A model generated the notes under the pieces. That model made no database searches, was not told the origin of the DNA, and saw only the letters and a list, made by a program, of their open reading frames with translations. Source: Listeria swaminathanii (lineage in GTDB: Bacteria; Bacillota; Bacilli; Lactobacillales; Listeriaceae). From it: 64,000 nucleotides of DNA. Below, in pieces: positions 1 through 10,211 of the stretch; the first letter of the stretch is position 1, and each line of letters starts with the position of its first letter. The DNA is taken from contig NZ_JAATOD010000001.1 in NCBI RefSeq assembly GCF_014229645.1, positions 1,116,001-1,180,000 on the forward strand. Reading direction: 5' to 3'. A program made the translations under genes and the position numbers.

Positions 1-604
1 CCATACATGGGATAATCGTGATATTTTTGAATTTATCGATGATGCTAAATATTTAGTGCGCCCAGCAAACTTTCCGGACGATACAACACCAGGAACGGGT
101 ATGGTTTTTGTGAAAAGTAACCAACACGAGATTGCTGTTATCAACATGCAAGGCCGGACTTTCCTAGCAGATTTAGACGATCCATTCCGTAAAATGGACG
201 ACTTGATAGAGGAAGCGAAAAAACGGACTAATATTATCTTTGTAGACTTTCACGCGGAAACAACAAGTGAAAAAGAAGCTATGGGTTGGTATTTAGATGG
301 ACGAGTAACGGCTGTCGTTGGTACGCATACTCATGTGCAGACATCTGATAACCGTATTCTTCCAGAAGGTACAGCTTATCTGACGGATACTGGCATGACT
401 GGCCCGTACGATGCTATCCTTGGAATGGAAAAAGAAGCCGTTATTCGCCGTTTTAAAACTGCCTTGCCGACGAGATTCGAAGTTCCTAAAACGGGCCGAG
501 CAGTCCTGTCTGGTTGTTTAATTACACTAGACGAAAATACAGGAAAAGCGCAAAAAATTGACCGAATTCTCATCAACGAAGACCACCCATTTTCCTTTGA
601 TTAA
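1..604 (+). CDS. ymdB: YmdB-family metallophosphoesterase, 3' part
   Basis: The reading frame is open from base 2 and is cut by the left edge, so only the last 200 codons are present. The family (TIGR00282; B. subtilis YmdB) is a calcineurin-like phosphodiesterase acting on 2',3'-cyclic nucleotides and affecting biofilm and motility decisions. Visible signature: the metal-binding stretch GTHTHVQTSDNRIL followed by TDTGMTGPYD, both typical of the C-terminal half of the family. The next gene is ricA, the same neighbourhood as ymdB...ymcA in Bacillus. The family assignment is confident; the missing N-terminus prevents checking the first metal ligands. Confidence 0.93.
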   Translation, partial: HTWDNRDIFEFIDDAKYLVRPANFPDDTTPGTGMVFVKSNQHEIAVINMQGRTFLADLDDPFRKMDDLIEEAKKRTNIIFVDFHAETTSEKEAMGWYLDGRVTAVVGTHTHVQTSDNRILPEGTAYLTDTGMTGPYDAILGMEKEAVIRRFKTALPTRFEVPKTGRAVLSGCLITLDENTGKAQKIDRILINEDHPFSFD

Positions 605-620
605 GAATGGAGATGAAATT

Positions 621-983
621 GTGACAGTTTCAAAAGAAGAAATCATGAAAAAAGCAACCGAACTTCGTGATGCACTTCAACAAACGGAAGAAGTTTCTTT
701 TTACCGGGTAGCCGAGGAAAGAATAAACGCTAATTCCAAAGTGTCAGCGAAAGTTTCTAAAATAAAGTTACTTCAAAAAGAAGCGGTAAACCTAGAGCAT
801 TATCAAAAACTAGAAGCAATGAAACAAACCGAAAGTCAAATCGATAATGTTCGCGAAGATATAGATTCCCTTCCGATTGTGACAGAATTCAGACGTGCCC
901 AAGAAGACGCTAACGATCTTTTGCAATCTATTACAACAGAGATTACAACAAAAGTAACAACAGAGCTTGAAAAAGAAAATTAA
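621..983 (+). CDS. ricA: RicA/YmcA-family regulatory protein
   Basis: A 120-residue, mostly helical protein of the YlbF/YmcA family (DUF964). In B. subtilis, RicA works with RicF and RicT to stimulate RNase Y-dependent mRNA processing, and so affects competence, sporulation and biofilm. I chose the GTG at 621 because a GGAGA Shine-Dalgarno lies 7 bases upstream at 609-613; the frame stays open further upstream but that part overlaps ymdB in another frame. The conserved core (AVNLEHYQK.EAMKQ, LPIVTEFRRAQ, NDLLQ) is intact. The protein contains no cysteine and ends in ELEKEN, so it lacks the Cys tail of B. subtilis RicA. It lies between ymdB and mutS and ends in a strong terminator. Confidence 0.88.
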   Translation: MTVSKEEIMKKATELRDALQQTEEVSFYRVAEERINANSKVSAKVSKIKLLQKEAVNLEHYQKLEAMKQTESQIDNVREDIDSLPIVTEFRRAQEDANDLLQSITTEITTKVTTELEKEN

Positions 984-991
984 CCATTTAA

Positions 992-1018
992 AACTGCCAA
1001 AACACTGGCAGTTTTTTT
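992..1018 (+). terminator. Rho-independent terminator after ricA
   Basis: The perfect 8-bp stem AACTGCCA/TGGCAGTT has a 6-base loop and is followed by a run of seven T. It separates the ymdB-ricA transcript from mutS. Confidence 0.9.
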
Positions 1019-1048
1019 CTTTTGTGGTCGCGGCGAAATGAAACTTTA

Positions 1049-1057
1049 TGCTATAAT
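1049..1057 (+). promoter_or_regulatory. Extended -10 promoter for mutSL
   Basis: TGCTATAAT is a perfect extended -10 element (TGnTATAAT) about 35 bases before the mutS ATG. No good -35 hexamer lies at 17 bases, as is common when the TG extension is present. It lies just after the ricA terminator. Confidence 0.6.
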
Positions 1058-1092
1058 AAAAGGATGAAAAAGAAGTAAGGGATGATGAGATA

Positions 1093-3675
1093 ATGACAGA
1101 ATATACACCAATGATTAAGCAATACTTGGAAATCAAAGACAAATATCAAGATGCTTTCTTATTTTTCCGTTTAGGAGATTTTTATGAAATGTTTTTTGAG
1201 GATGCACTGAACGCTTCTCAAATTTTAGAAATTACATTAACTGGTCGTGAAGGTGGGACAAAAGAGAAAATCCCAATGTGCGGAGTTCCGTACCATTCAG
1301 CGAGCGGTTATATTGATACATTAATCGAAAAAGGCTATAAAGTTGCGATATGTGAGCAAGTCGAGGATCCTAAAACAACGAAAGGCATGGTTAAGCGTGA
1401 AGTAGTGCAGTTGATTTCACCAGGAACCGTTATGGATGAACGTGGCTTAAAAGCAAAAGAAAATAACTATATCGCTTCCCTTTATTGCTATGAAGGCAAA
1501 GAGTACGGCTTTGCTTACTCCGACTTATCGACAGGTGAATTAAAATCAACCGTTATTGAAGCTAGCGAAGATCGCTTAATTAATGAGCTAACGACACTTT
1601 CCACAAAAGAGTTGATTGTTTCCTCCTCGGAAAAAGAAGTGCTTTCGGATGTCATGAAGGAGCAACTAGGTTTAACTTTTTCTGTGCACGAAGAAGATAC
1701 GATTCCAGCCGAAAACGAAAAATTAGTAACCCGCCATATGTCATTATCCGAAAAACGTGCCATTGGTAAGTTACTGCATTATTTAAAAGAAACGCAAAAG
1801 CGGGATTTAGGACATTTACAACAAGCTGTACATTACGAAACGAGCAATTACATGAAAATGGACTACTATTCCAAGCGTAATTTAGAATTAGCAGAGTCGA
1901 TTCGTGGTAAAGGTCGTCAAGGTACGCTACTTTGGCTTCTAGACAATACCCAAACTGCGATGGGCGGAAGAATGCTCAAACAATGGATTGACCGTCCGTT
2001 AATAGACCGAAAAAAAATCATCGAGCGACAAAATGATGTTAGCGAATTAATGGCACACTTTTTCGAACGCTTAGAGCTAGTAGAAAACTTGAAAAATGTA
2101 TACGATTTAGAACGCCTTGCTGGTCGCGTTGCATACGGAAATGTGAATGCGCGAGACTTAATTCAATTGCGTAATTCGTTATATCAGATTCCTCGTATTC
2201 GGGCGACACTGTTATCAATGAGTAGCGAGAGCCTAACAGAACTTGCTAAACAATTAGACCCATGTGAAGAACTAACCGAAAAATTAGAAGAAGCAATCAT
2301 GGATTCTGCGCCGATTTCCATTCGCGAAGGCGGGATTATTAAAGACGGCTATAACAGCCAACTAGATACGTACCGCGATGCAAGCCGCAATGGGAAAACG
2401 TGGATTGCAGAATTAGAACGTAAAGAACGCGAACTAACGGGCATTAAAACGATGAAGGTAGGCTTTAATCGGGTATTCGGTTACTATATTGAAGTTACCC
2501 GAGCTAACACGCATTTGCTCCCAGAAGGCCGCTACGAGCGCAAGCAGACACTAACGAATGCCGAGCGTTATATCACGCCCGAACTAAAAGAAAAAGAAAA
2601 ACTCATTTTAGATGCAGAAGAAAAAAGCATGGAATTAGAGTACCAATTATTTTCTGAAGTACGAGAAATGGTAAAAGACTACATAGAACGTCTGCAAAAA
2701 TTAGCGAAGTCTGTAAGTGAAATCGATTGTCTGCAAAGTTTTGCGGATATTAGCGAGAAAAACCATTTCATTCGTCCGACTTTAAGCGAAGACGGATCTT
2801 TGCACGTAAAACAAGGTCGTCATCCCGTTGTAGAAAAAGTAATGGGTGCCCAGAGCTATGTAGCAAATGACTGCGATTTAGATGAAAATCGGGAAATTTT
2901 ACTTATAACTGGACCCAATATGTCAGGTAAAAGTACGTACATGCGCCAAGTAGCCTTAACAGCAATTTGTGCGCAAGTCGGTTGTTTTGTTCCCGCTGAA
3001 GAAGCGACATTACCAATTTTTGACCAAATTTTCACGAGAATTGGCGCAGCAGATGATTTAATTGCCGGCCAAAGTACATTTATGGTAGAAATGTTAGAAG
3101 CTAGAAACGCCATCGTGCACGCGACGAAAGATAGTTTAATTTTATTTGATGAAATTGGTCGTGGAACAGCTACTTACGACGGAATGGCACTTGCTCAAGC
3201 AATCATTGAATATATCCATGAAAATGTCCATGCTAAAACACTTTTCTCCACCCATTATCATGAATTAACTGATTTGGAGAAAGAACTACGTGGATTGCAA
3301 AATATTCACGTTAGCGCCGTAGAAGAAAATGGCAAAGTAGTTTTCCTTCATAAAATTAAAGAAGGACCAGCAGACAAAAGTTATGGTATTCATGTCGCTG
3401 AGCTAGCAGAATTACCAAAATCACTTATCGAACGAGCGAGCCGTATTTTAGAGCAACTTGAAAATGATGATAAGAAAATCATTATCGCTAGTGTTAAGCA
3501 GCCAGAAGAAGTTCACGAAGAAGTGCAACTTTCGATGTTCCCAGTGGAGCCAGAAAAGAAAGCATCTTCTAAGGAAACAAAACTACTAAAAGAAATCGCC
3601 TCCATGAACATTATGCAGATGACACCAATGGACGCGATGAATAAATTATACGAACTTCAAAGTAAAATCCATTAA
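1093..3675 (+). CDS. mutS: DNA mismatch repair protein MutS
   Basis: An 860-residue mismatch-recognition ATPase of full family length. The N-terminal clamp motif begins [10 protein letters not shown] (about residue 28), containing the conserved Phe-x-Glu that probes the mismatch (F-Y-E). The C-terminal ABC-type ATPase has Walker A GPNMSGKS at 607-614, the signature region [10 protein letters not shown], and Walker [12 protein letters not shown]. The beta-clamp-like segment QLSMFP lies near the C-terminus. The ATG is preceded by a weak AAGGGATGATGAG ribosome site. mutL starts 19 bases downstream, so the two form one operon. Confidence 0.99.
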   Translation: MTEYTPMIKQYLEIKDKYQDAFLFFRLGDFYEMFFEDALNASQILEITLTGREGGTKEKIPMCGVPYHSASGYIDTLIEKGYKVAICEQVEDPKTTKGMVKREVVQLISPGTVMDERGLKAKENNYIASLYCYEGKEYGFAYSDLSTGELKSTVIEASEDRLINELTTLSTKELIVSSSEKEVLSDVMKEQLGLTFSVHEEDTIPAENEKLVTRHMSLSEKRAIGKLLHYLKETQKRDLGHLQQAVHYETSNYMKMDYYSKRNLELAESIRGKGRQGTLLWLLDNTQTAMGGRMLKQWIDRPLIDRKKIIERQNDVSELMAHFFERLELVENLKNVYDLERLAGRVAYGNVNARDLIQLRNSLYQIPRIRATLLSMSSESLTELAKQLDPCEELTEKLEEAIMDSAPISIREGGIIKDGYNSQLDTYRDASRNGKTWIAELERKERELTGIKTMKVGFNRVFGYYIEVTRANTHLLPEGRYERKQTLTNAERYITPELKEKEKLILDAEEKSMELEYQLFSEVREMVKDYIERLQKLAKSVSEIDCLQSFADISEKNHFIRPTLSEDGSLHVKQGRHPVVEKVMGAQSYVANDCDLDENREILLITGPNMSGKSTYMRQVALTAICAQVGCFVPAEEATLPIFDQIFTRIGAADDLIAGQSTFMVEMLEARNAIVHATKDSLILFDEIGRGTATYDGMALAQAIIEYIHENVHAKTLFSTHYHELTDLEKELRGLQNIHVSAVEENGKVVFLHKIKEGPADKSYGIHVAELAELPKSLIERASRILEQLENDDKKIIIASVKQPEEVHEEVQLSMFPVEPEKKASSKETKLLKEIASMNIMQMTPMDAMNKLYELQSKIH

Positions 3676-3694
3676 AAAGAAAGGCGGGTTTTAA

Positions 3695-5506
3695 ATGGCT
3701 AAACATATTGTCGAATTAACCGATGCTCTATCCAATAAAATAGCTGCCGGAGAAGTAGTAGAACGCCCTGCTTCAGTCGTTAAAGAATTAGTAGAAAATG
3801 CAATTGATGCAGGGAGCACCGTCATCGATATTTTAGTGGAAGAAGCGGGATTAAATAAAATTACCATTATTGATAATGGTAGTGGCATTGAAGAAGAAGA
3901 TGTCGCAACAGCTTTTTTACGCCATGCCACAAGTAAAATTAAAAACGAAGCAGATTTATTCCGTGTGCATACACTAGGGTTCCGCGGCGAGGCACTTCCA
4001 AGTATTGCCTCTGTGTCCCATTTGACGATGGAAACTTCTACTGGTGAAACAAAAGGAACAACTATTTCCTTAGAAGGCGGAAAAATCATTGAACAAAAAA
4101 GCGGTCATGCCAGAAAAGGGACGCAAATCGAAGTATCCCAGTTATTCTTTAATACGCCAGCACGCCTAAAATATTTAAAAAGTTTACCAACCGAACTTGG
4201 TAACATTACCGATATTCTGAATCGCTTAGCTTTGGCGCATCCGGATATCAGTTTCCGCTTTTCGCACAACGGAAAACCTTTATTACAAACCAATGGGAAC
4301 GGGGATTTACGCCAAGTGATTGCAGCAATTTACGGTGTTTCGATTGCGAAAAAATCAATACCAGTTAAAACAGAGTCACTCGATTTTAAAATTTCTGGAT
4401 ATGCCGTATTACCAGAAGTGAATCGCTCCAACCGTAATTATATTTCGACCATCATTAACGGTCGTTTTATTAAAAATTTCGCATTAGTAAAAGCTATTCA
4501 AGAAGGATATCACACGCTCTTACCAATTGGCCGTTTCCCGATTATCGTTCTCCAAATCGAAATGGACCCAATTATTGTAGACGTCAACGTTCATCCTGCT
4601 AAATTAGAAGTCCGTTTAAGCAAAGAAAAAGAACTAGGACAACTAATTAGCCAAATGATTAAAGAGGCTTTCCACAAATTGCAAATAATTCCAGACGGAG
4701 AGATTTCTAAAAAACAAAAAGAAGTCCAAAAATCAGAACAAATTCAAATGTCTTTTGAAGAAAATAAACCCGCAAAAGAAATACCAACTCTTTTTTCAAA
4801 ACCGACTATCCCTGAATATGTTCCTTCTGATGAAGATGCTCCGCGGGAAGATGATTTTATTTTGGAAACAATGCCATCATATGAACCGGAACTTCAAGCT
4901 GAGCAGGAAGAGCACCCGAAAGAACGTATTCCGAAAATGTATCCAATTGGTCAAATGCACGCAACTTATATTTTTGCGCAAAATGAAAATGGTTTATATA
5001 TCATTGATCAACATGCGGCTCAGGAACGGATTAAATACGAATTTTACCGTGAAAAAATTGGGGAAGTTAGTCGCGAACTGCAAGAATTACTTGTACCAAT
5101 TGTGCTTGAATTCCCAGCAGATGAGTATGTTCGTTTAGAAGAACAAAAAGCGAAATTAGAAGAGGTCGGCGTTTTCTTAGAGAACTTCGGGCAAAATAGT
5201 TTTATCATTCGTGCGCATCCAACCTGGTTCCCGAAAGACCAAGAAGAAGAGATGCTCCGTGAAATTATCGATGAAGCATTATCCGCACCAAGCATAAGTA
5301 TTCATAAACTAAGAGAAGACACCGCTATTATGATGAGTTGTAAAAAATCAATTAAAGCAAATCACTATTTAACAACGCAGGACATGGAAGCATTACTCGA
5401 TACACTGAGAGAAGCAAGCGATCCGTTCACTTGTCCTCATGGTCGTCCAGTGATTATTCAATACTCGACATACGAACTAGAAAAAATGTTTAAACGTGTG
5501 ATGTAA
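3695..5506 (+). CDS. mutL: DNA mismatch repair protein MutL
   Basis: A 603-residue GHKL ATPase. The N-terminal ATP-lid motifs are present: ENAIDAG (ATP/Mg binding), IDNGSGI, and GFRGEAL near residue 94. The C-terminal endonuclease domain is the active type, with DQHAAQER starting at Asp438, SCKKSIKA and CPHGRP; all of these are metal-site motifs of MutH-less bacteria. The linker between about residues 345 and 420 is acidic and low-complexity. The gene is translationally coupled in an operon with mutS and followed 16 bases later by glpP. Confidence 0.98.
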   Translation: MAKHIVELTDALSNKIAAGEVVERPASVVKELVENAIDAGSTVIDILVEEAGLNKITIIDNGSGIEEEDVATAFLRHATSKIKNEADLFRVHTLGFRGEALPSIASVSHLTMETSTGETKGTTISLEGGKIIEQKSGHARKGTQIEVSQLFFNTPARLKYLKSLPTELGNITDILNRLALAHPDISFRFSHNGKPLLQTNGNGDLRQVIAAIYGVSIAKKSIPVKTESLDFKISGYAVLPEVNRSNRNYISTIINGRFIKNFALVKAIQEGYHTLLPIGRFPIIVLQIEMDPIIVDVNVHPAKLEVRLSKEKELGQLISQMIKEAFHKLQIIPDGEISKKQKEVQKSEQIQMSFEENKPAKEIPTLFSKPTIPEYVPSDEDAPREDDFILETMPSYEPELQAEQEEHPKERIPKMYPIGQMHATYIFAQNENGLYIIDQHAAQERIKYEFYREKIGEVSRELQELLVPIVLEFPADEYVRLEEQKAKLEEVGVFLENFGQNSFIIRAHPTWFPKDQEEEMLREIIDEALSAPSISIHKLREDTAIMMSCKKSIKANHYLTTQDMEALLDTLREASDPFTCPHGRPVIIQYSTYELEKMFKRVM

Positions 5507-5522
5507 AAGAGGAGGAAATAAC

Positions 5523-6071
5523 TTGGAGTTACCATTTTCCGGTCAATCAATCATCCCAGCTGCACATAATCAAAAAGATATGGAAAAAATTTTAGAGCTT
5601 GACCTGACATATATGGTGATGCTGGAAACGCATGTAGCTCAACTAAAATCATTAGTCAAATACGCACAAGCCGGCGGGAAAAAAGTTTTATTGCATGCCG
5701 ATTTAGTCAATGGACTGAAAAATGATGATTACGCAATTGACTTTTTATGCACGGAAATTTGTCCGGATGGTATTATCTCGACTAGAGGAAATGCCATTAT
5801 GAAAGCTAAACAACACAAAATGCTAGCCATACAACGTCTTTTCATGATTGATTCAAGCGCCTACAACAAGGGAGTAGCATTGATACAAAAAGTACAACCT
5901 GATTGTATTGAACTTTTACCAGGTATTATTCCTGAGCAAGTACAAAAGATGACTCAAAAGCTTCATATCCCTGTTATTGCAGGCGGATTAATTGAAACTA
6001 GTGAACAAGTCAATCAAGTAATAGCAAGCGGGGCCGTCGCAGTTACAACATCCAATAAACATTTATGGTAA
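5523..6071 (+). CDS. glpP: GlpP-family antiterminator (glycerol-3-phosphate responsive)
   Basis: A 182-residue protein of the GlpP family. In Bacillus, GlpP with glycerol-3-phosphate binds leader RNA of glp genes and prevents termination. Sequence similarity runs over the whole length (PAAHNQKDMEKIL, LHADLVNGL, DGIISTRG, VIAGGLIETSEQV). The start is TTG at 5523, set by a strong AGGAGG 7 bases upstream. No glpFKD genes are in the window, so any target lies elsewhere. It probably reads through from mutSL, 16 bases upstream, and is closed by a terminator. Confidence 0.9.
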   Translation: MELPFSGQSIIPAAHNQKDMEKILELDLTYMVMLETHVAQLKSLVKYAQAGGKKVLLHADLVNGLKNDDYAIDFLCTEICPDGIISTRGNAIMKAKQHKMLAIQRLFMIDSSAYNKGVALIQKVQPDCIELLPGIIPEQVQKMTQKLHIPVIAGGLIETSEQVNQVIASGAVAVTTSNKHLW

Positions 6072-6073
6072 AT

Positions 6074-6114
6074 AAACAGCTAAGTCGTGTAGTAATAACG
6101 ACTTAGCTGTTTTT
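6074..6114 (+). terminator. Terminator after glpP
   Basis: A 15-bp perfect stem (AAACAGCTAAGTCGT with its complement), 9-base loop, then TTTTT. It ends the mutS-mutL-glpP transcript. Confidence 0.9.
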
Positions 6115-6124
6115 ATGAAAAACA

Positions 6125-6139
6125 ATGAAAACGCTATAT
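6125..6139 (+). promoter_or_regulatory. cre-like site (CcpA) upstream of pflB
   Basis: ATGAAAACGCTATAT matches the Gram-positive cre consensus WTGAAARCGYTTWWN at all but one position. It lies far upstream of the pflB -10, so its effect could be activation or long-range repression. Confidence 0.5.
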
Positions 6140-6167
6140 TTCCTCTCGAAACATTGGTAGACAACGG

Positions 6168-6182
6168 TTTAAGCGTTTTCTA
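6168..6182 (-). promoter_or_regulatory. Second cre-like site upstream of pflB
   Basis: On the minus strand this reads TAGAAAACGCTTAAA, one mismatch from the cre consensus. It is inverted relative to the first site, 28 bases away. The pairing suggests carbon-catabolite control of pflB. Confidence 0.5.
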
Positions 6183-6411
6183 ACTGTTCTATAGAAAACA
6201 GCAACTTTAAAACTGTATCATAACAGATAGGGGTGTTTGAAGTGGTACAGCAAAAATAAAGAATTAAAATAAAAACAAAATTAGAATCATAATAAACTAA
6301 GGAAATGGCTGTGCGAAGGGGATGATAAGCTTTTTAAATTTAAAAGACACAAAAAAGTCATAAAAAAGTTTGAAAAATATTGCACAAAACTGTAGCATTT
6401 TCCGGAGAATA

Positions 6412-6420
6412 TGTTATGAT
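6412..6420 (+). promoter_or_regulatory. Extended -10 promoter of pflB
   Basis: TGTTATGAT is an extended -10 about 75 bases before the start codon. There is no clear -35 hexamer, consistent with a promoter that needs an activator or relies on the TG motif. Confidence 0.5.
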
Positions 6421-6496
6421 AACAGTGTAGATTATTTATAAATCAGTTTGCTCAAACAAGCACGCTCGAGAATGAACAATAAATGGAGGTTATATG

Positions 6497-8728
6497 ATGA
6501 CTGAACAATGGTATGAATTCGCAGGTGGTAACTGGCAACAAGAAGTAGATGTACGTGACTTTATCTTAAAAAACTATCGCTTATATGACGGTGACGACAC
6601 TTTCTTAGTTGGCCCTACCGAAGCAACTACAAAACTTTGGGATCAAGTAATGGACTTAACTAAAAAAGAACGTGAAAACGGTGGCGTACTGGATATGGAT
6701 ACCAAAATCGTTTCAACCATCACTTCACATGACCCAGGTTACTTAAATAAAGATTTGGAAAAAGTAGTTGGTGTTCAAACTGACGTACCTTTCAAACGCG
6801 CTTTACAACCATTCGGCGGAATCCGTATGGCAGAAGTTGCAGCTGAATCTTATGGTTTTAAAGTAGACGAAGAAATTAGCCATATTTTCTCTGAATACCG
6901 TAAAACACATAACCAAGGTGTATTTGATGCTTACACAGCTGAAATGCGCGCAGCTCGTAAATCAGGCGTAATCACTGGTCTTCCAGATGCTTATGGCCGT
7001 GGACGTATTATCGGTGACTACCGTCGTGTAGCACTTTACGGTGTAGACTTCTTAATCAAACAAAAGAAACAAGATTTAAACAATACAGGTTTACGCACAA
7101 TGAGCGATGACGTTATCCGTCAACGTGAAGAACTAAACGAACAAATTCGTGCTCTTGGCGAATTAAAAGTACTAGGTGAAAAACATGGTTTCGACCTTGC
7201 TCGCCCAGCTAAAACTGCACAAGAAGCTTTCCAATGGTTATACCTTGGTTACTTAGCAGCAATTAAAGAACAAAATGGTGCGGCAATGAGTTTAGGACGT
7301 ACATCTACATTCCTTGATATTTATGTAGAACGTGACCTACGCAATGGCCTAATTACAGAAGAAGAAGCTCAAGAAATCGTTGACCACTTCATCATGAAAT
7401 TACGTCTTGTAAAATTTGCTCGTACACCAGATTACAATGAATTATTCTCTGGAGATCCAACTTGGGTTACTGAATCCATCGGTGGTATCACAGAAGAAGG
7501 CGTTCCACTTGTAACGAAAAACTCATTCCGTTTCTTACACACATTAGACAACTTAGGACCAGCTCCAGAACCAAACTTAACTGTACTTTGGTCCACTCAT
7601 TTACCATCAGGATTCAAGAAATTCTGTGCTAAAATGTCTATCAAAACCTCTGCTATTCAATACGAAAATGATGATGTTATGCGCCCTAAATGGGGAGACG
7701 ACTATGCGATCGCATGTTGTGTATCCGCAATGCGCGTTGGTAAACAAATGCAATTCTTTGGTGCTCGTGCCAACCTTGCTAAAACACTTCTTTATGCAAT
7801 CAATGGTGGTGTCGACGAAAAATCTAAAGCTCAAGTTGGACCAGCTTACCGTCCAGTAGAAGGCGACGTATTAGATTACAAAGAAGTAATGGAAAAATAT
7901 GATGCAATGATGGAATGGATTGCTGAACTTTACCTAAATACACTAAATGTAATTCACTATATGCATGATAAATACGCTTACGAACGTATCGAAATGGCTT
8001 TACACGATACAGAAGTATTACGTACAATGGCAACTGGTATCGCTGGACTTTCTGTTGCAGCTGACTCCTTATCTGCTATTAAATACGCAACTGTTCGCCC
8101 AATTCGTGACGAAGACGGCATCGTAGTTGATTATGAAATCGAAGGCGACTATCCTAAATACGGAAACAATGATGACCGTGTAGATGAAATCGCAGTTGAG
8201 CTTCTAAAAACATTCATGACTAAAGTAAGAAAACATAAAACTTACCGTGATGCAGTTCACACAACTTCTGTTCTTACAATCACATCTAACGTGGTTTATG
8301 GTAAGAAAACTGGTAATACACCAGACGGACGTCGTGCAGGCGAACCATTTGCACCTGGTGCGAACCCAATGCATGGCCGTGATACAAAAGGTGCTTTAGC
8401 TTCTCTATCTTCAGTTGCTAAACTTCCTTACGAATATGGTCAAGATGGTATTTCTAACACATTCTCTATCGTACCAAAAGCTTTAGGTCGCGAAGATGAA
8501 TCTCAAATCAATAACTTAGTTGCAATGCTTGATGGTTATTCCACAAAAATGGGACATCACTTAAACATCAACGTATTCAATCGCGATACGTTACTAGATG
8601 CGATGGATCACCCAGAAGAATATCCACAATTAACTATCCGCGTTTCCGGATATGCAGTTAACTTCATTAAATTAACACGTGAACAACAATTAGATGTTAT
8701 TCACCGTACAATGCACGAATCTATGTAA
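6497..8728 (+). CDS. pflB: Formate C-acetyltransferase (pyruvate formate-lyase)
   Basis: A glycyl-radical enzyme converting pyruvate and CoA to acetyl-CoA and formate during anaerobic growth. The 743-residue length is typical. The adjacent active-site cysteines are Cys407-Cys408 (in AIACCVSAM), and the radical glycine is Gly718 in RVSGYAV near the C-terminus. Two ATGs stand in tandem; the second (6497) is 7 bases from GGAGG and is preferred over the one at 6494. Codon use looks highly optimised, as expected for an abundant enzyme. Its activase follows after a hairpin. Confidence 0.98.
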   Translation: MTEQWYEFAGGNWQQEVDVRDFILKNYRLYDGDDTFLVGPTEATTKLWDQVMDLTKKERENGGVLDMDTKIVSTITSHDPGYLNKDLEKVVGVQTDVPFKRALQPFGGIRMAEVAAESYGFKVDEEISHIFSEYRKTHNQGVFDAYTAEMRAARKSGVITGLPDAYGRGRIIGDYRRVALYGVDFLIKQKKQDLNNTGLRTMSDDVIRQREELNEQIRALGELKVLGEKHGFDLARPAKTAQEAFQWLYLGYLAAIKEQNGAAMSLGRTSTFLDIYVERDLRNGLITEEEAQEIVDHFIMKLRLVKFARTPDYNELFSGDPTWVTESIGGITEEGVPLVTKNSFRFLHTLDNLGPAPEPNLTVLWSTHLPSGFKKFCAKMSIKTSAIQYENDDVMRPKWGDDYAIACCVSAMRVGKQMQFFGARANLAKTLLYAINGGVDEKSKAQVGPAYRPVEGDVLDYKEVMEKYDAMMEWIAELYLNTLNVIHYMHDKYAYERIEMALHDTEVLRTMATGIAGLSVAADSLSAIKYATVRPIRDEDGIVVDYEIEGDYPKYGNNDDRVDEIAVELLKTFMTKVRKHKTYRDAVHTTSVLTITSNVVYGKKTGNTPDGRRAGEPFAPGANPMHGRDTKGALASLSSVAKLPYEYGQDGISNTFSIVPKALGREDESQINNLVAMLDGYSTKMGHHLNINVFNRDTLLDAMDHPEEYPQLTIRVSGYAVNFIKLTREQQLDVIHRTMHESM

Positions 8729-8748
8729 TATCAGGCGAGAACGCTTTG

Positions 8749-8779
8749 ACAAGGATTGCTCACCAGTAGCAATCCTTGT
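8749..8779 (+). terminator. Strong hairpin between pflB and its activase, without a U-tract
   Basis: The 12-bp perfect stem ACAAGGATTGCT/AGCAATCCTTGT has a 7-base loop followed by TATTTAGG rather than a T-run. It may be a partial terminator or a 3'-end stabiliser that allows reduced read-through into pflA. Confidence 0.6.
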
Positions 8780-8804
8780 TATTTAGGAAAGGAAGAGGAG
8801 AATT

Positions 8805-9551
8805 ATGACAGAGGTTTTAGGAAGAGTTCATTCAGTAGAAACAATGGGAACAGTAGACGGTCCAGGTATCCGCTTTATTGTTTTTATGCAGGGGTGTTTA
8901 CTTCGTTGCCAATTTTGTCATAATCCCGATACTTGGAAAATTGGTACTGGCACAGAACGTTCTGCTCAAGATGTATTTGACGAAGCAATTAAATATAAAG
9001 AGTTTTGGGATGCTTCTGGCGGCGGCGTTACAGTTAGTGGCGGTGAACCATTACTTCAAGTAGATTTCCTAATTGAGTTTTTCACGCTTTGTAAAGCAGC
9101 AGGAGTGCATACAACAATCGATTCCTGTGGTGGTTGTTTCACACGTGATCCTGAATTTATCGAGAAATTGGACCGTTTGATGGAAGTTACAGATTTAATT
9201 TTACTGGATATTAAACAAATTAACCCAGAAAAACATTTAAAACTAACTACGAAATCCAATGCGCCAATTATTGATTTTGCTCATTATTTACGTGATAAAG
9301 AGCAACCGATTTGGATTAGACACGTGCTAATTCCAACAAAAACAGACGATCCAGAAGATTTAACCAAACTCCATGAATTCATTCAAACCCTTCCAAATGT
9401 AAAACAAGTGGACGTGCTTCCATACCATACAATGGGCGTTTACAAATGGAAAGAAATGGGCATTCGTTATCCTTTAGAAGGTATCGAAGCACCAGAAGAA
9501 GAAGTGGTAGCAATGGCTAATCAAATTTTGGAAACTAGTAGTTATAAATAG
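8805..9551 (+). CDS. pflA: Pyruvate formate-lyase-activating enzyme (radical SAM)
   Basis: A 248-residue radical-SAM enzyme that installs the glycyl radical on PflB. The cluster motif has the glycyl-radical-activase spacing Cys31-x3-Cys35-x2-Cys38 (CLLRCQFC). SGGEPLLQ is the SAM-binding GGE motif. The C-terminal part (VLIPTKTDDPEDL, DVLPYHTMGVYKW) matches PFL activases. RBS GGAAGAGGAG. It is called pflC in some Listeria annotations. It lies 76 bases downstream of pflB and shares its promoter, weakened by the intervening hairpin. Confidence 0.97.
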   Translation: MTEVLGRVHSVETMGTVDGPGIRFIVFMQGCLLRCQFCHNPDTWKIGTGTERSAQDVFDEAIKYKEFWDASGGGVTVSGGEPLLQVDFLIEFFTLCKAAGVHTTIDSCGGCFTRDPEFIEKLDRLMEVTDLILLDIKQINPEKHLKLTTKSNAPIIDFAHYLRDKEQPIWIRHVLIPTKTDDPEDLTKLHEFIQTLPNVKQVDVLPYHTMGVYKWKEMGIRYPLEGIEAPEEEVVAMANQILETSSYK

Positions 9552-9554
9552 TAA

Positions 9555-9587
9555 AAACCGGCGAATATTATGTTCGCCGGTTTTTTT
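9555..9587. terminator. Bidirectional terminator between pflA and ladR
   Basis: The stem AAACCGGCGA/TCGCCGGTTT is flanked by A-rich and T-rich tracts. It serves pflA on the plus strand and the convergent ladR on the minus strand, whose stop codon abuts it. Confidence 0.88.
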
Positions 9588-10116
9588 ATAGTATTTTATA
9601 CATTTCTTCGCACCATTTTAGTTCTGTTTGAATTAAATCTAGTTTTCTTGCATAGACTTGATAAGACATATTTTTCAGTTTGTCTTGTTTGGTTTTTAAA
9701 TCAAATAAATGAGCAAAATGGTCAAGTGTTTCTTCAATTAAGCCTAATTGTTCTTTTAAATAGTTTTCTCTTTCTTGGATAAGCCCTTTAGTTCTAGTAT
9801 TATTTAGCCAATCTAGCTGTACTTTCGTGGTGAATTCATCTCTTGTCACCGGAATTTTAAGCGGCGTTTCTGACCATTCAAGTAAGGAGTCTAAGCCGGT
9901 TTGTGTAATCGTATAGACTTTTTTATCCGGTTTTTTATCTTGGGAATGCTTATGTACAACTAAAAAACCTGCTTTTTCTAACTTAGATAGCGAAGGATAG
10001 ATTTGGCTATGATGCGTATTTTGCATAATTCTAAGCCGATTTGCTAGTTCATAACCGCTAGAAGCTTCCCGAGCAATCATTTGCAGTAACGTATATTCTA
10101 AAACATTTGGTATCAT
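9586..10116 (-). CDS. ladR: PadR-family repressor LadR
   Basis: A 176-residue PadR-type winged-helix regulator: N-terminal wHTH (LEYTLLQMI, SSGYELANRL, QIYPSLSKLEKAGF) and a long C-terminal helical dimerisation domain. I set the start at the ATG 10116-10114 because AGAGG lies 8 bases upstream; the in-frame GTG three codons earlier overlaps that ribosome site. It is divergent from the efflux gene mdrL. This pair corresponds to LadR/MdrL described in L. monocytogenes, where LadR represses mdrL. Two TTACATATGTAA-like elements lie between them. Confidence 0.9.
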   Translation of the reverse strand: MIPNVLEYTLLQMIAREASSGYELANRLRIMQNTHHSQIYPSLSKLEKAGFLVVHKHSQDKKPDKKVYTITQTGLDSLLEWSETPLKIPVTRDEFTTKVQLDWLNNTRTKGLIQERENYLKEQLGLIEETLDHFAHLFDLKTKQDKLKNMSYQVYARKLDLIQTELKWCEEMYKIL

Positions 10117-10180
10117 ACAATACACCTCTAAATTTCTATTTAACCTTATTGTAAGCGATAAACATCAATAAGTAAAATAC

Positions 10181-10210
10181 TTACATATGTAATAAATTAT
10201 ATATGTAAAT
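10181..10210. promoter_or_regulatory. Candidate LadR operator
   Basis: A perfect palindrome TTACATATGTAA (10181-10192) is followed by the half-matching TATATATGTAAAT (about 10199-10210), just upstream of the mdrL -35. PadR regulators typically bind ATGT/ACAT repeats. Function is inferred from position in the divergent region. Confidence 0.55.
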
Positions 10211-10211
10211 A

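Larger units (their letters stand above)
6115..6493 (+). other. Long pflB leader/promoter region
   Basis: This gene-free stretch of about 380 bases between the glpP terminator and pflB holds two cre-like sites (listed separately), a small hairpin around 6183-6203 (CTGTT...AACAG) and an AT-rich run to the extended -10 at 6412. No convincing ORF longer than a few codons was seen. I did not find a good Rex operator (TTGTGA...TCACAA). Confidence 0.6.

Noticed and set aside
3691..4089. 132-codon open frame antisense to mutL
   Set aside because: It is the reverse frame of a strongly conserved gene, has no ribosome site of its own and its composition is that of a shadow frame.
4755..5138. 127-codon plus-strand frame overlapping mutL
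   Set aside because: Out-of-frame reading of the mutL linker and C-terminal domain, composed of biased Lys/Asn residues.
6361..6440. Rex or Fnr-type redox operator before pflB
   Set aside because: TTGCACAAAACTG only loosely resembles half of a Rex site and no inverted partner was found.
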